The notes: generated by a model not told the origin, from the sequence alone. Positions 26,732 through 35,774 are shown, counted from the stretch's first letter. The stretch: 53,276 bases of DNA from Lachnoclostridium edouardi (GCF_900240245.1 NZ_OESQ01000001.1:1621977-1675252), one strand, 5' to 3'. Numbers and translations: made by a program.

Positions 26732-28228
26732 TTATCTATAAAATACAGAATTCCATTTTAATTCGTTTTTAAAGCTGCGGATTGTAGTGTCCTTATCAAT
26801 ATAAACTGCCTCGATGCCCATTGCGGCAGCCCAATCTCCCATCTGCTCTGCTGTCAGATCATAAGAGAAGGCTGTATGATGAGCTCCGCCTGCTAAAATC
26901 CAGCTTTCTGCTCCAACCTGCAGATTTGGCTCTGGTGTCCAGAATGCAGTTGCAACCGGCAGCTTAGGCATAGATTTCTCTGTTTTCTTGCACTCTACAT
27001 CATTAATAATCAAACGGAAGCGATTTCCTAAATCAATTAAGGATGTGGCGATGCCGTGTCCCTCTTTTGATGTAAATACAAGGCGGGCAGGATCTTCTCT
27101 GTCACCCATGGAAAGCGGGCACGCTTTAATGCCGATAGGTCCGTCTGCAACTGTGGGGCAAACCTCCAGCATATGAGCCTGCAGAATTCCCTCTTTGCCG
27201 GGAACCAGATTATATGTATAGTCCTCAAAGAATGAAGTTCCCTTTGCATCCTTAACTCCAGCGGCCATAATCTTCATCAGACGCACCATAGCAGCTGTTT
27301 TCCAGTCGCCCTCTGCTCCGAAACCATAGCCTTTTTCCATTAATCTCTGAATAGCCAGACCTGGAAGCTGTTTTAAGGAGCCAAGATCTCCAAAATGAGT
27401 TACAATGGCCTGATAATTTCTCTCTTCCAGGAATTTTTCAAAGCCGATTTCAATTCCTGCCTGCACGGCAACGTGTTTTTTAAACTCTTCCGGATCTCTT
27501 CCCTCCAGAATAATGTCATATTTATCATAGTACTCTTCCACTAAGGCGTTTACGTCGCCTTTAGGAACATCCTCTACGTACTGAGCAATCTCATTAATTG
27601 GATAAGCATCAATCTCCCAGCCAAATTTAATCTGAGCTTCAACCTTATCTCCCTCTGTTACAGCTACGTTTCTCATGTTGTCGGCAACGCGCATTACACG
27701 AATATGGCTGCTTTCCATAACGCCTACAGCTGTTCTCATCCAGGAGCCGATTCTTTCCTGAACATTCTTATCTGCCCAGTGGCCTACAATTACCTTCCTT
27801 TCAATACCCATTCTGGAAACAATATGTCCGTACTCTCTGTCTCCGTGAGCAGACTGATTTTCATTCATAAAGTCCATATCAATGGTGTCATACGGAATTT
27901 CTTCATTAAACTGAGTATGAAGATGCATTAAAGGTTTTCTGTACTCCTGAAGTCCCAGAATCCATGATTTAGCCGGTGAAAATGTGTGCATCCATGTAAT
28001 TACTCCGGCGCACTCTTCATCTGCATTTGCCTCGTTAAAAGTTTTTCTGATTACCTCATTGGTAATCATAGTAGGTTTCCACACCACCTCATAAGGCAGA
28101 ACACCTGACTGGTTTAAATTGTCTACAATAATTCTGGAATGCTCTGCTACTTTTCGCAGGCACTCGTCTCCATAAAGATCCTGAGATCCTGTACAAAACC
28201 AAAATTTATAATTCTTTCCTGTTACCAT
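26732..28228 (-). CDS. araA: L-arabinose isomerase
   Basis: 498 aa, the usual AraA length. [13 protein letters not shown] at the N-terminus, [12 protein letters not shown], metal-binding Glu/His residues in [12 protein letters not shown] and the conserved HMLEVCP and [14 protein letters not shown] segments. Interconverts L-arabinose and L-ribulose with Mn2+. An ATG at 28258 would add ten residues and overlap the upstream small gene; the ATG at 28228 with AGAAGG upstream and the typical [10 protein letters not shown] start is chosen. Confidence 0.97.
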   Translation of the reverse strand: MVTGKNYKFWFCTGSQDLYGDECLRKVAEHSRIIVDNLNQSGVLPYEVVWKPTMITNEVIRKTFNEANADEECAGVITWMHTFSPAKSWILGLQEYRKPLMHLHTQFNEEIPYDTIDMDFMNENQSAHGDREYGHIVSRMGIERKVIVGHWADKNVQERIGSWMRTAVGVMESSHIRVMRVADNMRNVAVTEGDKVEAQIKFGWEIDAYPINEIAQYVEDVPKGDVNALVEEYYDKYDIILEGRDPEEFKKHVAVQAGIEIGFEKFLEERNYQAIVTHFGDLGSLKQLPGLAIQRLMEKGYGFGAEGDWKTAAMVRLMKIMAAGVKDAKGTSFFEDYTYNLVPGKEGILQAHMLEVCPTVADGPIGIKACPLSMGDREDPARLVFTSKEGHGIATSLIDLGNRFRLIINDVECKKTEKSMPKLPVATAFWTPEPNLQVGAESWILAGGAHHTAFSYDLTAEQMGDWAAAMGIEAVYIDKDTTIRSFKNELKWNSVFYR

Positions 28229-28254
28229 AATTAAACCCTTCTTTCTGAAAAAAT

Positions 28255-28494
28255 TCATTCATCACTATCCGACATATCTTTCCTGCTTTGATATAGATAC
28301 TTCCCGGAAACTCCTATTAAAACTACTGCCGCCACAGCAAAAAGCAGGGCAAAACCACCCATTACAAGAGGCGTGTCCGTGGCCCCGGCCATGACGTCTT
28401 TTATCAGGCCTGCGGCAAGATAAAGCAGATATACTCCGATTCCCAATCTGAGTATAGACGTACTTCTTTTTCTTCCCTTCTCTTCATCTGTCAT
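28255..28494 (-). CDS. Small two-helix membrane protein in the ara operon
   Basis: 79 aa. Charged N-terminus (TDEEKGRKRS), two hydrophobic segments (about 14-35 and 43-66) and a charged, Ser/Asp-rich tail. No family recognised. It fits between araR and araA with gaps of ~27 nt on each side and has its own site (AAAAGGAGCC) before the ATG at 28494, so it is probably a real gene. Function unknown. Confidence 0.65.
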   Translation of the reverse strand: MTDEEKGRKRSTSILRLGIGVYLLYLAAGLIKDVMAGATDTPLVMGGFALLFAVAAVVLIGVSGKYLYQSRKDMSDSDE

Positions 28495-28522
28495 ATATCA
28501 TGGCTCCTTTTCCAACCTGCCT

Positions 28523-29602
28523 CTATTCCAGTCTGCGGCAGGAATCCCTGATGCAAATCTCCGGTTCATATTCATATGTAGCGTCAAAGCTGTTGTCTTT
28601 TATTAATTCCAGCATATGTTTAGCCGCCCGCTCCCCCAGCGCACCCATAGGATGAACCACAGAGGTTACAGGCACCTCGCACAGCTTTGCCAGCTCTGAG
28701 TTGTCAATACTGGCAATAGACAAATCCTCCGGAATCCGAATATTATTTCTTAAACATATAGTTTCCACAGAATATGCAATTGTGTCGTTGTAAGGCACAC
28801 AGGCTGTACAGCCCTTCAGCCTTCTTAACACCCGCTTGTCGTCCTTTACCAGTGTTTTCTCATCCTCTGTATCAATCCAGATAATATGCTCATCCTTCAG
28901 ATGGATTCCTTTTTCCATCAGCGCATCCAGATATCCCTGATATCTTAGTCTGCCCTGTCCGTCATCAGACTTAAATATTCCGGCTATTTTTCTATGTCCC
29001 AGCTCCAGCAGATAATTAGTCGCCATATATCCTGCCTGTCTGTCGTCCAAACACACATGAGGCAGGTCTAAACCAGGGTAATAGCTGTTAAAAAACAGAA
29101 CAGGTATTTTCTTTTTTACGATTTCATCGTATATTTCTAAATTAGGGTTGGGAAGCCCACTTTTTGTAGGCTCCACAATCACCCCGTCCACGTCCATTTC
29201 ATCCAGGATTCTCCGCAGAACTTTTCTTTCATTTTCTACCTTGTTGTGGGTAAATGAAATTTGTATGCCGTAGCCTTCTTCACTGAGAACCCTTTCCATC
29301 CCCTCAATAATATTAGGGAAAATGTATTCGCCCAGGTATGTACTGACAATTACAATATTTCTGCTGCCTTTTTTCTTGTTCATCAGGAAATTGCTTACAT
29401 AGCTTCCGCTTCCCTGACGGCTTTCAATCAGGCCCTCCTGCTCCAGTATGCTAATAGCATGGCGCACTGTCTGCCTGCTGATGCCAAACCTTTGGCTCAG
29501 CTCATTTTCAGACTCCAGCTTGTCTCCTGGCCCTAGCTCGCTGTTATATATTTTGTCTTTTATCCAGTTTACAACTATCTGATATTTAGGAATTACAGGC
29601 AC
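28523..29602 (-). CDS. araR: Arabinose-type repressor AraR (GntR helix-turn-helix, LacI-type sensor domain)
   Basis: 359 aa. Residues 1-70 are a GntR winged helix (NELSQRFGISRQTVRHAISIL, ESRQGSGSYVSNF); from about 80 a LacI/periplasmic-binding-type effector domain (IVIVSTYLGEYIFPNIIEGM, LELGHRKIAGIF, SIASIDNSELAK). This chimeric architecture is that of AraR, which binds L-arabinose and releases TTGTAC-type operators. Lies inside the locus between the importer and araA. Confidence 0.92.
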   Translation of the reverse strand: MPVIPKYQIVVNWIKDKIYNSELGPGDKLESENELSQRFGISRQTVRHAISILEQEGLIESRQGSGSYVSNFLMNKKKGSRNIVIVSTYLGEYIFPNIIEGMERVLSEEGYGIQISFTHNKVENERKVLRRILDEMDVDGVIVEPTKSGLPNPNLEIYDEIVKKKIPVLFFNSYYPGLDLPHVCLDDRQAGYMATNYLLELGHRKIAGIFKSDDGQGRLRYQGYLDALMEKGIHLKDEHIIWIDTEDEKTLVKDDKRVLRRLKGCTACVPYNDTIAYSVETICLRNNIRIPEDLSIASIDNSELAKLCEVPVTSVVHPMGALGERAAKHMLELIKDNSFDATYEYEPEICIRDSCRRLE

Positions 29603-29656
29603 CTTTTGTCGCTCCTCTTTCTATTTCTTAGATCTTGTTTCTTAATAAACTTTTAT

Positions 29657-30826
29657 TTATGATTTCTTTCTCTGAGATACAATGTCAAATGTTACGGCTC
29701 CCAGCAGAACTGCGCCCTTTACTACCTTCTGAATATCTGTGGACCAGCCGATTAAAGACATACCGTTGTTCAGAATACCCATAACGAAAGCTCCTACTAC
29801 TGCTCCGATAATTGTACCAACGCCGCCGGCTGCTGCTGCTCCGCCGATATAACAGGAAGCAATGGCATCCAACTCGAAACCGTCGCCTGCCTTTGGTGTT
29901 GCAGAACCGTTACGTGCAGAAAGTACAATACCTGCAACAGCAGACATAAGTCCCATGTTTGTATAAACCCAGAAGAATACTTTCTTTGTGTTAATACCAG
30001 AAAGTCTGGCTGCTTTTGCATTACCTCCCAAAGCATAAACCTGACGTCCGGCTACTGTGTTGCTTGTAATAAAGTGATAAACTCCAACCAGCACTGTCAT
30101 TAATACTAAAACTAATGGAGTTCCGTTGTTTCTTGCCAGCTTGTATAAGAAGAACCAGAGAATGAATAAAATTACGGCTTCTTTTATAATAATCTGCCAC
30201 ATTGGATTTGTTGGGAAATTGTATTTCTGTTTTGTGCGGTAATTTTTCAGTTCACCTAAAAGGATTAAAACAGTTGCCACTACTGCAATGAGAATTGTCA
30301 CCATATCAATAGGAGCTCCCATAAAATCCACTTTAATGTTAGGAATAAAGCCAACGCCGATCATATTGTAGCTGGCCGGTGTAGGGCCCTTTGTCTGAGC
30401 CTTTAACAGAGTATATGTAAGTCCTCGTCCCATAAGCATGGTAGCCAGGGTTACTACGAAAGGCGGAATATTTAAAATAGATATAAAGAATCCTGCAAAC
30501 GCGCCGCTGGCAAGACCAATAGCCAATGCAGCCAAAAATGCAACTGGTACGGCAGCTCCCTTATCAACTACTAAAATAGCAGCAACAGCGCCGCAGAGAG
30601 CAACAATAGAACCAACTCCCAGGTCTACGTTACCTGTCAATACGCACAGCAGCATACCAACTGCCAGGATTACTACATAACCGTTCTGCATCACCAGGTT
30701 GTTAATATTTGTAGGGGAAGCGTTTTTTCCTCCTGACATAAAATAGAAGATTAAAAAGATGGCAATTAAAGCGATTACCATACCATATTGTTTTAAATCA
30801 ATATTAACTGTTTTTTTCTTATCCAT
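29657..30826 (-). CDS. Sugar ABC transporter permease (GguB/XylH type)
   Basis: 389 aa, 10 or more membrane segments, BPD_transp_2 family with the longer mid-protein insert (about 185-245) characteristic of the GguB/XylH branch. VLTGNVDLGVGSIVAL, ALGGNAKAARLSGINTKKV and GAAAAGGVGTIIGAVVGA are conserved. Third gene of the importer; 2 nt after the ATPase. Most likely moves L-arabinose, given the surrounding araA/B/D/R. Confidence 0.9.
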   Translation of the reverse strand: MDKKKTVNIDLKQYGMVIALIAIFLIFYFMSGGKNASPTNINNLVMQNGYVVILAVGMLLCVLTGNVDLGVGSIVALCGAVAAILVVDKGAAVPVAFLAALAIGLASGAFAGFFISILNIPPFVVTLATMLMGRGLTYTLLKAQTKGPTPASYNMIGVGFIPNIKVDFMGAPIDMVTILIAVVATVLILLGELKNYRTKQKYNFPTNPMWQIIIKEAVILFILWFFLYKLARNNGTPLVLVLMTVLVGVYHFITSNTVAGRQVYALGGNAKAARLSGINTKKVFFWVYTNMGLMSAVAGIVLSARNGSATPKAGDGFELDAIASCYIGGAAAAGGVGTIIGAVVGAFVMGILNNGMSLIGWSTDIQKVVKGAVLLGAVTFDIVSQRKKS

Positions 30827-30828
30827 GA

Positions 30829-32382
30829 TTATTCCCCTTTCCGATCATTGTGCTGCATGATGCACTTCATAATATTAATCTGGGACAGCTCGTTTTTGCC
30901 CAGCTCTCCGGCAATCATACCTTCATTAATAACATAAACTCGGTCGCAGGTACCGATAACCTCCGGCATCTCAGAAGAAATAACAATTACCGCCTTGCCT
31001 GCTCTGGCCAGGTCGTTAATGGCGCAGTAGATCTCGTACTTGGCTCCTACGTCAATACCTCTTGTAGGCTCGTCTAAAATCAGCACATCCGGCTGAGTTA
31101 AGATCCATTTTGCAAGAACTACCTTCTGTTGGTTTCCTCCTGACAGGGAACCTACGGACTGGTTAATGGAATTGGCTTTTACATTAATCAGCTTTTTATA
31201 CTCCTCAGCAGCCACAATTTCGTCGTTGCTGTTTACAACGCCGTTTTTAGAAAAATACTCTCTTAAAGCGGCCATGGTCATGTTGTGTTTAATATCGTCC
31301 ATAAGCACAAGACCGTATGTTTTTCTGTCCTCAGACGTATAAGCAATTTTATTTTTAATTGCCTCTCTTACATTTTTAATTTCTACCTTTTTCCCATGCA
31401 TTTTAATTTCACCGGAAATCTTCTGCCCATAGGAATGTCCGAAAATACTCATGGCAAGCTCTGTTCTGCCTGCTCCCATAAGACCTGCAAAGCCTACTAC
31501 CTCTCCGGCCCGCACCTTAAAGGAAATATCCTTTAACACTTGTCTGTCCGCTTCGTCTGGATGGAATACATTCCAGTTATTCACTTCCATAACTACGTCG
31601 CCGATTGGACAGTTATCTCTCACAGGATAACGGTTGGTCAGCTCACGTCCAACCATTCCTTTAATAATCCTGTCCTCTGTAAATTCATCTACTCCCTTTA
31701 CAAGAGTTTCAATAGTTTTTCCGTCACGGATTACAGTAATTGCATCTGCTACATAGCTGATTTCATTCAGCTTATGGGATATAATAATACATGTGATTCC
31801 CTGTTTCTTCAAATCCAGCATGATTTCCAGCAGGTTTGCACTTTCTTCGTCATTTAACGCCGCTGTAGGTTCGTCCAGAATGAGAAGGTTAACTTTTTTC
31901 GCCAGGGCCTTTGCAATTTCAATCAGCTGCTGTTTTCCAACTCCCAAGCTGTTAATTGGAGCTGTCACGTCCTCATTTTCCAGCCCTACCTTTGCAAGCA
32001 TCTCTTTTGCCCTGCTTCTTGTTTCCGTCCAGTTAATTACCCCTTTCATGGAAACCTGCTCGTTGCCCATGAACATATTCTCTGCTATGGACAGATATGG
32101 ACTAAGCGCCAGCTCCTGATGGATAATAACAATGCCCTTTTCCTCACTCTGTCTAATGTTATGGAACTTGCACAGCTCTCCATTATAGTGAATCTCACCG
32201 CTGTAGGTTCCATAAGGATAAACGCCGGAAAGCACATTCATCAGCGTGGATTTTCCTGCTCCATTTTCACCACAGAGAGCATGGATCTGACCTTTTTCCA
32301 CCTTCAAATTTACATCATCCAGCGCCTTGACCCCTGAGAACTCTTTTACAATGTGGTTCATTTCCAGTATGATATCTGCCAT
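30829..32382 (-). CDS. Sugar ABC transporter ATP-binding protein (GguA/XylG type)
   Basis: 517 aa with two ABC domains: Walker [10 protein letters not shown] and Walker [12 protein letters not shown] in the first; degenerate GLMGAGRTE, signature LSGGNQQKV and [11 protein letters not shown] in the second. The double-domain layout is the rule for monosaccharide importers. It follows the binding protein gene after an 89-bp gap that holds a very strong hairpin. Confidence 0.92.
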   Translation of the reverse strand: MADIILEMNHIVKEFSGVKALDDVNLKVEKGQIHALCGENGAGKSTLMNVLSGVYPYGTYSGEIHYNGELCKFHNIRQSEEKGIVIIHQELALSPYLSIAENMFMGNEQVSMKGVINWTETRSRAKEMLAKVGLENEDVTAPINSLGVGKQQLIEIAKALAKKVNLLILDEPTAALNDEESANLLEIMLDLKKQGITCIIISHKLNEISYVADAITVIRDGKTIETLVKGVDEFTEDRIIKGMVGRELTNRYPVRDNCPIGDVVMEVNNWNVFHPDEADRQVLKDISFKVRAGEVVGFAGLMGAGRTELAMSIFGHSYGQKISGEIKMHGKKVEIKNVREAIKNKIAYTSEDRKTYGLVLMDDIKHNMTMAALREYFSKNGVVNSNDEIVAAEEYKKLINVKANSINQSVGSLSGGNQQKVVLAKWILTQPDVLILDEPTRGIDVGAKYEIYCAINDLARAGKAVIVISSEMPEVIGTCDRVYVINEGMIAGELGKNELSQINIMKCIMQHNDRKGE

Positions 32383-32421
32383 CTCTGTACCGACCTTCCT
32401 TCTTATAATAAATTGTCAGTT

Positions 32422-32459
32422 ACAGGAGAAGCGGCGGCCTGCGCCGCCGCTTCTCCTGT
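32422..32459 (-). repeat. 17-bp perfect GC-rich hairpin between binding protein and ATPase genes
   Basis: 32422-32438 pairs without mismatch with 32443-32459 around a 4-nt loop. No T-run follows on the minus strand, so it is better read as an mRNA-stabilising 3' hairpin that keeps binding-protein transcripts abundant than as a terminator. Confidence 0.8.
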
Positions 32460-32471
32460 TATTTGCTGCTC

Positions 32472-33635
32472 TTATTGGACTCCTAATTCTTCTTTTGTAT
32501 AGTATCCGCCGTCAACAATCAGTTCCATGTAGTTGTCTGTGTCAACAGCTACAGGTGTACACAGGTAAGAAGGAACAACCAGTTTACCATTGTTGTACTG
32601 TTCTGTATCGTTGATCTCTGGCTCTGCGCCTTCCAGAACTGCCTGTACCATTGTTACACATTTTGCAGCCAGTTCTCTGGTGTCTTTGTAAATACTCATT
32701 GTCTGATGACCGGAAATAATGTTCTTAACTGCCATAAGCTCTGCGTCCTGTCCTGTTACTAACGGCCAGTCAACGCCTACCTGATATCCGGCTCCCTCCA
32801 GAGCGGAACGAACGCCGTATGCAAATCCGTCAAATGCTGTACAAGCAATATCCAGTTTTTCATCTGCATAGAATCCAGACAGGTAGTTCTCGCACCACTG
32901 CTGTGCTGTCTCCTGAGACCATCTCAGAATACATGTATCTTCAAAAGAAGTTCTTCCTGTTTTACAAACCAGTGTGCCGTCGTCTAAGTATGGCTGAAGC
33001 ACTTCCATAATTCCCTGATACAGGAATAATGCGTTGTTGTCGTCAGGAGAGCCCATGAAGAACTCGATTGTATAAGATTCGCCGTTAGCCTGAGCTGTCT
33101 TTAAATCTTTTTTCTCTTCAATGTATTTAGCAATAGCAGTACCTACTCCCTTGTTATCAAAGGTTGCATAGTAGGAAACAGCGTCTGTGTCCATAAGCAG
33201 ACGGTCATAAGCGATTACCGGAATACCTTTTTCCTTAGCGGAAGCCAGTGTATTTACAAGAGCTGTAGAGTCGATAGAAGCAACTACCAGACAGTCAACG
33301 CCGCTTGCAATCAGGTTCTCAATCTGGGATACCTGCATCTGAACGTCATCCTCTGCATACTGAAGCTCTACTTTATATCCTTTCGCTTCCAGCTGCTCTT
33401 TAATGTTAGCGCCATCGTTGATCCAACGCTCAGAAGACTGGGTAGGCATTGCTACACCTATTGTTTTGCCTTCGCCTGTAGCTGTTCCTGCATCTGCGCC
33501 TTCAGAAGCATCAGCTGCCGCTGTGGTGGTATCTCCACCTGCTGCTGTTGTGTTTGCTGTCTCTGTGGAACCTCCACATGCTGCCAATGACAATGTCATA
33601 GCTGCTGCAAGCAAAATACTTAACCCTTTTTTCAT
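32472..33635 (-). CDS. Multiple-sugar-binding lipoprotein (ChvE type)
   Basis: 387 aa. Signal peptide with lipobox LAAC, Thr/Ala-rich linker, then a ribose-binding-like domain: IGVAMPTQSSERWINDG is the ChvE signature, with QIENLIASGVDCLVV and a C-terminal VTGQDAELMAVKNIISGHQ segment. Captures L-arabinose or related sugars for the GguAB-type channel. RBS AAAAGGAGG lies upstream. First gene of the ara locus. Confidence 0.92.
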   Translation of the reverse strand: MKKGLSILLAAAMTLSLAACGGSTETANTTAAGGDTTTAAADASEGADAGTATGEGKTIGVAMPTQSSERWINDGANIKEQLEAKGYKVELQYAEDDVQMQVSQIENLIASGVDCLVVASIDSTALVNTLASAKEKGIPVIAYDRLLMDTDAVSYYATFDNKGVGTAIAKYIEEKKDLKTAQANGESYTIEFFMGSPDDNNALFLYQGIMEVLQPYLDDGTLVCKTGRTSFEDTCILRWSQETAQQWCENYLSGFYADEKLDIACTAFDGFAYGVRSALEGAGYQVGVDWPLVTGQDAELMAVKNIISGHQTMSIYKDTRELAAKCVTMVQAVLEGAEPEINDTEQYNNGKLVVPSYLCTPVAVDTDNYMELIVDGGYYTKEELGVQ

Positions 33636-33676
33636 GTTACTGTTCCTCCTTTTAAAAAATTAACTTGTATTTACAT

Positions 33677-33695
33677 ATTGTGCCTTCTGCACAAT
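33677..33695 (-). repeat. Small hairpin in the chvE-type gene leader
   Basis: ATTGTGC (33677-33683) pairs with GCACAAT (33689-33695) around five bases, within the 5' leader about 45 bp before the start codon. Role unknown. Confidence 0.5.
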
Positions 33696-33744
33696 GAATG
33701 TACAACTTCAAAAATTTCATTTTTATCAGGTGTTTCACAGGTTT

Positions 33745-33783
33745 TATAGTTATAACTATACACTTTTCTTCTATGCCTGTCAA
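33745..33783 (-). promoter_or_regulatory. Promoter of the ara importer operon with a 16-bp palindrome over the -10
   Basis: Minus strand TTGACA (33778-33783), 17-nt spacer, TATAGT (33755-33760), about 110 bp before the binding-protein gene. The perfect palindrome TATAGTTATAACTATA (33745-33760) covers the -10 box. AraR-like TTGTAC half-sites lie on both sides (33791-33796 and, inverted, 33700-33705). Confidence 0.75.
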
Positions 33784-33882
33784 TCATATGTTGTACTTTT
33801 GTTTATATCTTCCATTTTCTCACATATTTTTATGCAAAGTGCACAAATTCGACTTTATTTTCCATTTTATCCCATCTTTCTA

Positions 33883-33898
33883 GCTTGTACATACATGT
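33883..33898. promoter_or_regulatory. Candidate AraR operator
   Basis: GCTTGTACATACATGT matches 11 of 16 positions of the B. subtilis AraR operator (ATTTGTACGTACAAAT), including the TTGTAC ... TAC core. It lies 100 bp upstream of the ara importer -35 box, in the divergent gap, with further TTGTAC half-sites nearer the promoter. Confidence 0.45.
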
Positions 33899-33916
33899 TG
33901 TCTTTTTATACTCAAC

Positions 33917-33984
33917 TTGTTCATACCATTGTTCATATCACTATTCATACTACTATTGAACGATTTATTGAACTGCTATTGAAG
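33917..33984. repeat. Six degenerate 9-mers with 12-nt phasing, upstream of the flavoprotein promoter
   Basis: Starts at 33917, 33929, 33941, 33953, 33965 and 33976: TTGTTCATA, TTGTTCATA, CTATTCATA, CTATTGAAC, TTATTGAAC, CTATTGAAG. The step is 12, 12, 12, 12, 11 nt. The array ends 13 nt before the -35 box at 33998. Either a decayed tandem repeat or a multi-site binding array. Confidence 0.65.
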
Positions 33985-33997
33985 TTCCTGTTTTTCC

Positions 33998-34026
33998 TTG
34001 ATTTTCCTTAGTTCCTGTGTTAAAAT
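33998..34026 (+). promoter_or_regulatory. Promoter of the COG2509 flavoprotein gene
   Basis: TTGATT (33998-34003), 17-nt spacer, TAAAAT (34021-34026); the start would be near 34033, giving a leader of about 185 nt. Confidence 0.6.
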
Positions 34027-34047
34027 TCATGTGTTGTAATTATATAA

Positions 34048-34162
34048 GTTCATAATATGGATGAACGTTTCTACCAACTACCGCAATAATAGTTGACTAT
34101 AGCTGCAACGGAAAGGTTTTATACCTGTCCGCAGCCTTCAGCACAGGGAGTTGGTTCTTTTT
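34048..34162 (+). ncRNA. Structured 5' leader of the flavoprotein gene (candidate cis-regulatory RNA)
   Basis: Stem-loops in order: GTTCAT/ATGAAC (34048-34066); closing stem ACCAACT (34073-34079) with AGTTGGT (34149-34155), followed at once by a TTCTTTTT run; inside it ATAG/CTAT (34089-34100) and a long hairpin GCTGC/GCAGC (34102-34135) that continues as GGA/TCC and AGGT/ACCT with an A-G mismatch and a TTTAT loop. It resembles a riboswitch or attenuator in layout, but I could not match it to a known class by motif. Confidence 0.45.
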
Positions 34163-34219
34163 ATGTTCAGAGCAAAGAAGCAAATAATTTTTATATGATG
34201 TAAAAGGAGGAATTGTTTC

Positions 34220-35623
34220 ATGCATTCCAGCAACCAATTTGACGTTATCATTATCGGAGCCGGCCCATCCGGCATTTTCTGCGCCTATACCTTGATTCAG
34301 GAAAGACCTGATATGAAAATCCTTATGATAGAAAAAGGCCGCCCCATTGAAAAGCGTACATGTCCAAAAAGAGTTACAAAAACCTGTGTAGGCTGTACGC
34401 CTTGTTCTATCACCACAGGTTTCGCAGGCGCAGGCGCGTTTTCAGACGGAAAATTATCCCTCTCCCCTGACGTTGGAGGCAATCTGCCGGAAATCCTGGG
34501 ATATGATAAAACTGTAGAACTGCTGAAGGAATCTGATAATATTTATTTAAAATTCGGCGCTGACAAAAACGTATACGGCGTAGATAAGCAAAAAGAGATT
34601 CAGGAAATCAGAAGAAAAGCTATTACAGCTAACTTAAAGCTGATTGAATGCCCTATCCGTCATTTAGGAACAGAAGAAGGTTATAAAATTTATACAAGAC
34701 TTCAGGAACATCTTCTGGCTCAGGGAGTATCTATGAAATTTAACACTATGGTTCAGGATATTCTTATTGAGGACGGACAGGCTCAGGGCGTTGTCACAGA
34801 TTCTCACGAAACCTACTATGCCCCTCAGATTATTGCCGCTATCGGAAGAGAGGGCTCCGACTGGTTCAGCCATATATGCGGCCGCCACAATATTGAAACA
34901 GAGGTTGGGACTGTAGATATCGGCGTCCGCGTGGAGGTTCGGGACGAGGTTATGGAGTTCCTGAATAAAAATCTTTATGAGGCAAAGCTGGTTTACCACA
35001 CTCCTACCTTTGACGACAAGGTAAGAACCTTCTGCTCTAATCCTTCCGGGGAAGTGGCAACTGAATATTATGAAAATGGTTTAGCTGTTGTGAACGGCCA
35101 CGCTTATAAATCACAGGAATTTAAAACTCACAATACAAACTTTGCCTTACTTGTCTCTAAGAATTTTACAAAACCATTTAAAACTCCTATTGAGTACGGC
35201 AAACACATTGCCCAGTTAAGCAACATGCTTTGCGACGGCAAAATCTTAGTTCAGACCTTTGGCGACTTCCAGAGAGGACGCCGCACTACAGAGGAGCGTC
35301 TGTGCCGCAACAATTTAATTCCTACTTTAAAGGACGCAGTGCCTGGAGATTTATCTCTGGTATTTCCTCACAGAATTATGGTAGATATTAAAGAAATGCT
35401 TTTAGCTTTAGATAAGGTTACGCCTGGAATTGCCAGCGATGAAACTCTTCTTTACGGGGTGGAGGTTAAGTTTTATTCTAATAAGGTAGTGGTAAATACA
35501 GACTTTGAAACCAGCGTAAAGGGACTGAGGGCCATTGGAGACGGCGCCTCTGTTACAAGAGGACTTCAGCAGGCTTCAGCCAACGGAATAAGTGTTGCCA
35601 GAAGTATTTTGTCTCAGCAATAA
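34220..35623 (+). CDS. FAD-dependent oxidoreductase, COG2509 family
   Basis: 467 aa. Rossmann FAD-binding motif G13-x-G15-x-x-G18 (IIGAGPSGIFCAY), Glu at the end of the second strand (MIEKG), the family segment TTGFAGAGAFSDGKLS, and a C-terminal GDGASVTRGLQQASANGI FAD-contact motif. A Cys cluster C48, C56, C59, C62 precedes the AGAFSDGK loop and could bind an iron-sulphur cluster or zinc. AAAGGAGG sits 9 nt before the ATG. Biological substrate is unknown for the family. Transcribed alone and divergently from the ara locus. Confidence 0.88.
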   Translation: MHSSNQFDVIIIGAGPSGIFCAYTLIQERPDMKILMIEKGRPIEKRTCPKRVTKTCVGCTPCSITTGFAGAGAFSDGKLSLSPDVGGNLPEILGYDKTVELLKESDNIYLKFGADKNVYGVDKQKEIQEIRRKAITANLKLIECPIRHLGTEEGYKIYTRLQEHLLAQGVSMKFNTMVQDILIEDGQAQGVVTDSHETYYAPQIIAAIGREGSDWFSHICGRHNIETEVGTVDIGVRVEVRDEVMEFLNKNLYEAKLVYHTPTFDDKVRTFCSNPSGEVATEYYENGLAVVNGHAYKSQEFKTHNTNFALLVSKNFTKPFKTPIEYGKHIAQLSNMLCDGKILVQTFGDFQRGRRTTEERLCRNNLIPTLKDAVPGDLSLVFPHRIMVDIKEMLLALDKVTPGIASDETLLYGVEVKFYSNKVVVNTDFETSVKGLRAIGDGASVTRGLQQASANGISVARSILSQQ

Positions 35624-35682
35624 CTTTCCGATAATTTTTTCTCAGCACTTGAATTTTTATAATTTTTTTACGATTTAATGTA

Positions 35683-35711
35683 TTGAACTGTCAATTTTTC
35701 CGTGCTATACT
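35683..35711 (+). promoter_or_regulatory. Promoter of the HPr-like gene
   Basis: TTGAAC (35683-35688), 17-nt spacer, TATACT (35706-35711), about 64 bp before the start codon. Confidence 0.7.
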
Positions 35712-35774
35712 AACTTTATAATAATTTAGCTTTTAGGTAACTTTTGAACTGGTTTTACCGAGGAGGTGTGTTGT

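Noticed and set aside
33917..33984. Possible CRISPR array or plasmid-type iterons
   Set aside because: Units are 9 nt with 3-nt gaps, far too short for CRISPR, and there are no cas or replication genes nearby; treated as regulatory or decayed tandem repeat.
34073..34162. Known riboswitch classes for the flavoprotein leader
   Set aside because: I compared by eye with core motifs of FMN, TPP, cobalamin, SAM, lysine, glycine, c-di-GMP, ZTP, THF, fluoride and T-box elements and found no match; left as unclassified.
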